Shown here: one piece after another, positions 51,098-52,178 of the stretch
Layout of the letters: every line of letters starts with the position of its first letter
How positions within the stretch are numbered: position 1 is the stretch's first letter
NCBI GenBank assembly: GCA_025449935.1
Contig: JANWIJ010000072.1
Coordinates: forward strand, 1-52,178
Length of the DNA: 52,178 bases
Direction of reading: 5' to 3'
Source: Chitinophagaceae bacterium
Lineage (GTDB): Bacteria > Bacteroidota > Bacteroidia > Chitinophagales > Chitinophagaceae
Translations under genes and position numbers: made by a program
Notes under the pieces: model-generated
Told to the model about the DNA's origin: nothing
Seen by the model: only the letters and a program-made list of their open reading frames with translations
The model's database searches: none

Positions 51098-52178
51098 ATG
51101 TTTTTCGGCAGCCTATTTTCGGAAAGAAACACAGCGGTCTTTGCAGGAATGGTTTTCTTAGCCTGCCTGGTATACCGGGTAGCGTTAATTTTTTTTCAGC
51201 ACCCGGATGCCGGCGGGGTGGAAGGGAATGTTATTTATTTTATTCAACGATTGCTGGATGGTCAGCCACTTTATACTGATCCGGAAAAACCGCCGTATGC
51301 GATAGCCCAATACGCCCCGCTTTATTATTATATCGTTGCCGGGATCGCCAGGTTATCGGGTATCGGGCCAAATGAGATACTCCCGGTTTTTATCACCGGC
51401 CGGATCGTTTCACTCGTTTTCAACCTCGCGTTTATCCATATTGTTTACCGGGTAGCGAAAAACATTTTTGAAGTTTCGCGGGAGCGCAGTTTAATTGCCT
51501 CCTTCCTCGCTTTTATTTTCCTTGAAATCACATCTTTTGCCCGGCCCGATTCCCTGTACCACTTCCTGTTTTTTCTTGCCCTGTATGCATTTATGTGTAC
51601 GCAGAAAACAAATAACGGGAAAGAGGAAAAGAATAATCGGTTGCTTATCCTCTCTGCGGTCATAGCAGCCATAGTACTGTTCACCAAACAATCAGGGTTG
51701 GTTTTACCCCTTGTCATCGGTTCCTGGCTAATCTGGCAAAGGAAATACAAGGCAACTGCGCTTTTTGCCGGGTTCTATTTTCTGACGGTACTCCTCTTTA
51801 TTTCCATCATTCATTTTATTAACGGGACAGGTTTGTTTTATAAAAACGTAGTGCAGGGAATAGATAATGGGATCAGCCTGGGCTGGTTCAGGACCGTTAT
51901 TTTGCCCGACTTTTATTTGCGGTTTGGACTTATTCTTATCCCACTCTTTCTATGGATGACAGCCGCTTTACAAAAGGACAGGAACATCATTACCCGGTTT
52001 GCTGTTTTTTCCCTCATCATCCTGTTTATTCTCAACAATGCCCTTGCCATTAAAAACGGTTCCAACCCCGGATATTTTACAGAATGGTGGACCCTGCTTT
52101 TTGTTTTGTCTGCATTCTATTGGGAAAAGTTATTTGCTTTGGGAAGAATACCCGGCGCAAACCTTCTTGCCGGTATTA
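51098..52178 (+). CDS. Multi-pass membrane glycosyltransferase-like protein, 3' end outside window
   Basis: The frame is open from ATG 51098 to the window edge, about 360 residues. It has a first helix (FAGMVFLACLVYRVALIFF), an extracytoplasmic loop with GGVEGNVIYFIQRLLDGQ and LYTDPEKPPYAIAQYAPLYYY, and then at least seven more helices. The loop with Asp/Glu after helix 1 and the PLYYY segment resembles GT-C fold enzymes (GT39/GT87-like) that use lipid-linked sugars in the periplasm. The DPD-type catalytic residue seen in the other edge gene (DND) is not evident here, so the family is less certain. It lies 53 bp downstream of the exbD-like gene, same direction. Confidence 0.65.
   Translation, partial: MFFGSLFSERNTAVFAGMVFLACLVYRVALIFFQHPDAGGVEGNVIYFIQRLLDGQPLYTDPEKPPYAIAQYAPLYYYIVAGIARLSGIGPNEILPVFITGRIVSLVFNLAFIHIVYRVAKNIFEVSRERSLIASFLAFIFLEITSFARPDSLYHFLFFLALYAFMCTQKTNNGKEEKNNRLLILSAVIAAIVLFTKQSGLVLPLVIGSWLIWQRKYKATALFAGFYFLTVLLFISIIHFINGTGLFYKNVVQGIDNGISLGWFRTVILPDFYLRFGLILIPLFLWMTAALQKDRNIITRFAVFSLIILFILNNALAIKNGSNPGYFTEWWTLLFVLSAFYWEKLFALGRIPGANLLAGI

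Noticed and set aside
1-52178. CRISPR arrays, insertion sequences, phage integrase or toxin-antitoxin pairs
   Set aside because: None was seen. No regularly spaced repeats and no transposase or integrase motifs were noticed in the listed proteins.

Overview
The window looks like a chromosomal segment from a Bacteroidota bacterium, most likely of the Chitinophagaceae. The evidence is the protein repertoire (enlarged Rho, IPExxxVDY-type protein, CtlX-like hydrolase, two-domain Usp, TPR-CHAT proteins), the near absence of Shine-Dalgarno sequences, several TAnnTTTG-type -7 promoter boxes, and many secreted proteins with short Lys-rich signal peptides ending in A/S-Q. No rRNA operon, CRISPR array, insertion sequence or prophage was seen. 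The two edge genes are cut by the window, and both are multi-pass glycosyltransferase-like membrane proteins.

Layout. 1-3.1 kb: a truncated glycosyltransferase, an NTF2-like secreted protein, then a leftward arsenic operon (arsR, arsM, an unannotated 28-residue Cys-rich peptide, arsC-like phosphatase). 3.1-11.7 kb: mostly leftward metabolic genes (EamA exporter, aminotransferase, large secreted protein, P1 peptidase, RidA, PolB-like exonuclease, mannose-1-P guanylyltransferase, KdsD). 11.7-12.05 kb: no gene, but a region able to form a closed multi-helix RNA. 12-15 kb: recQ, tRNA-Phe, a GIY-YIG nuclease gene and two degenerate tRNA-Phe-like copies flanking them. 15.2-16.7 kb: small membrane proteins, a Zn-ribbon protein and ssb.

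16.85-20.06 kb: a promoter followed by a three-gene unit of a SET-domain protein, a Ddl-like ATP-grasp ligase and an ATP-grasp/SET fusion. This is the best candidate for an undescribed system in the window. It predicts coupled amide-bond formation and methylation of an unknown substrate. 20-24 kb: a secreted protein, mnmG, two parS-like sites and ybeY. 24-29.4 kb: feoA-nadD, a chromate transporter, and an amidohydrolase plus two serine beta-lactamase-fold hydrolases. 29.4-35.2 kb: feoB, then M28 peptidase, IPExxxVDY protein, pterin dehydratase and CtlX.

35.1-40.6 kb: selD, a secreted protein and mnmH (a tRNA selenouridine trait), then rho. 40.9-52.2 kb: asnS, an ankyrin protein, a fossil of a CHAT gene, two intact tandem secreted TPR-CHAT proteins, a Usp, an orphan ExbD-like protein and the final truncated membrane glycosyltransferase.

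Functional calls rest on motifs read by eye. No database search or folding program was run.
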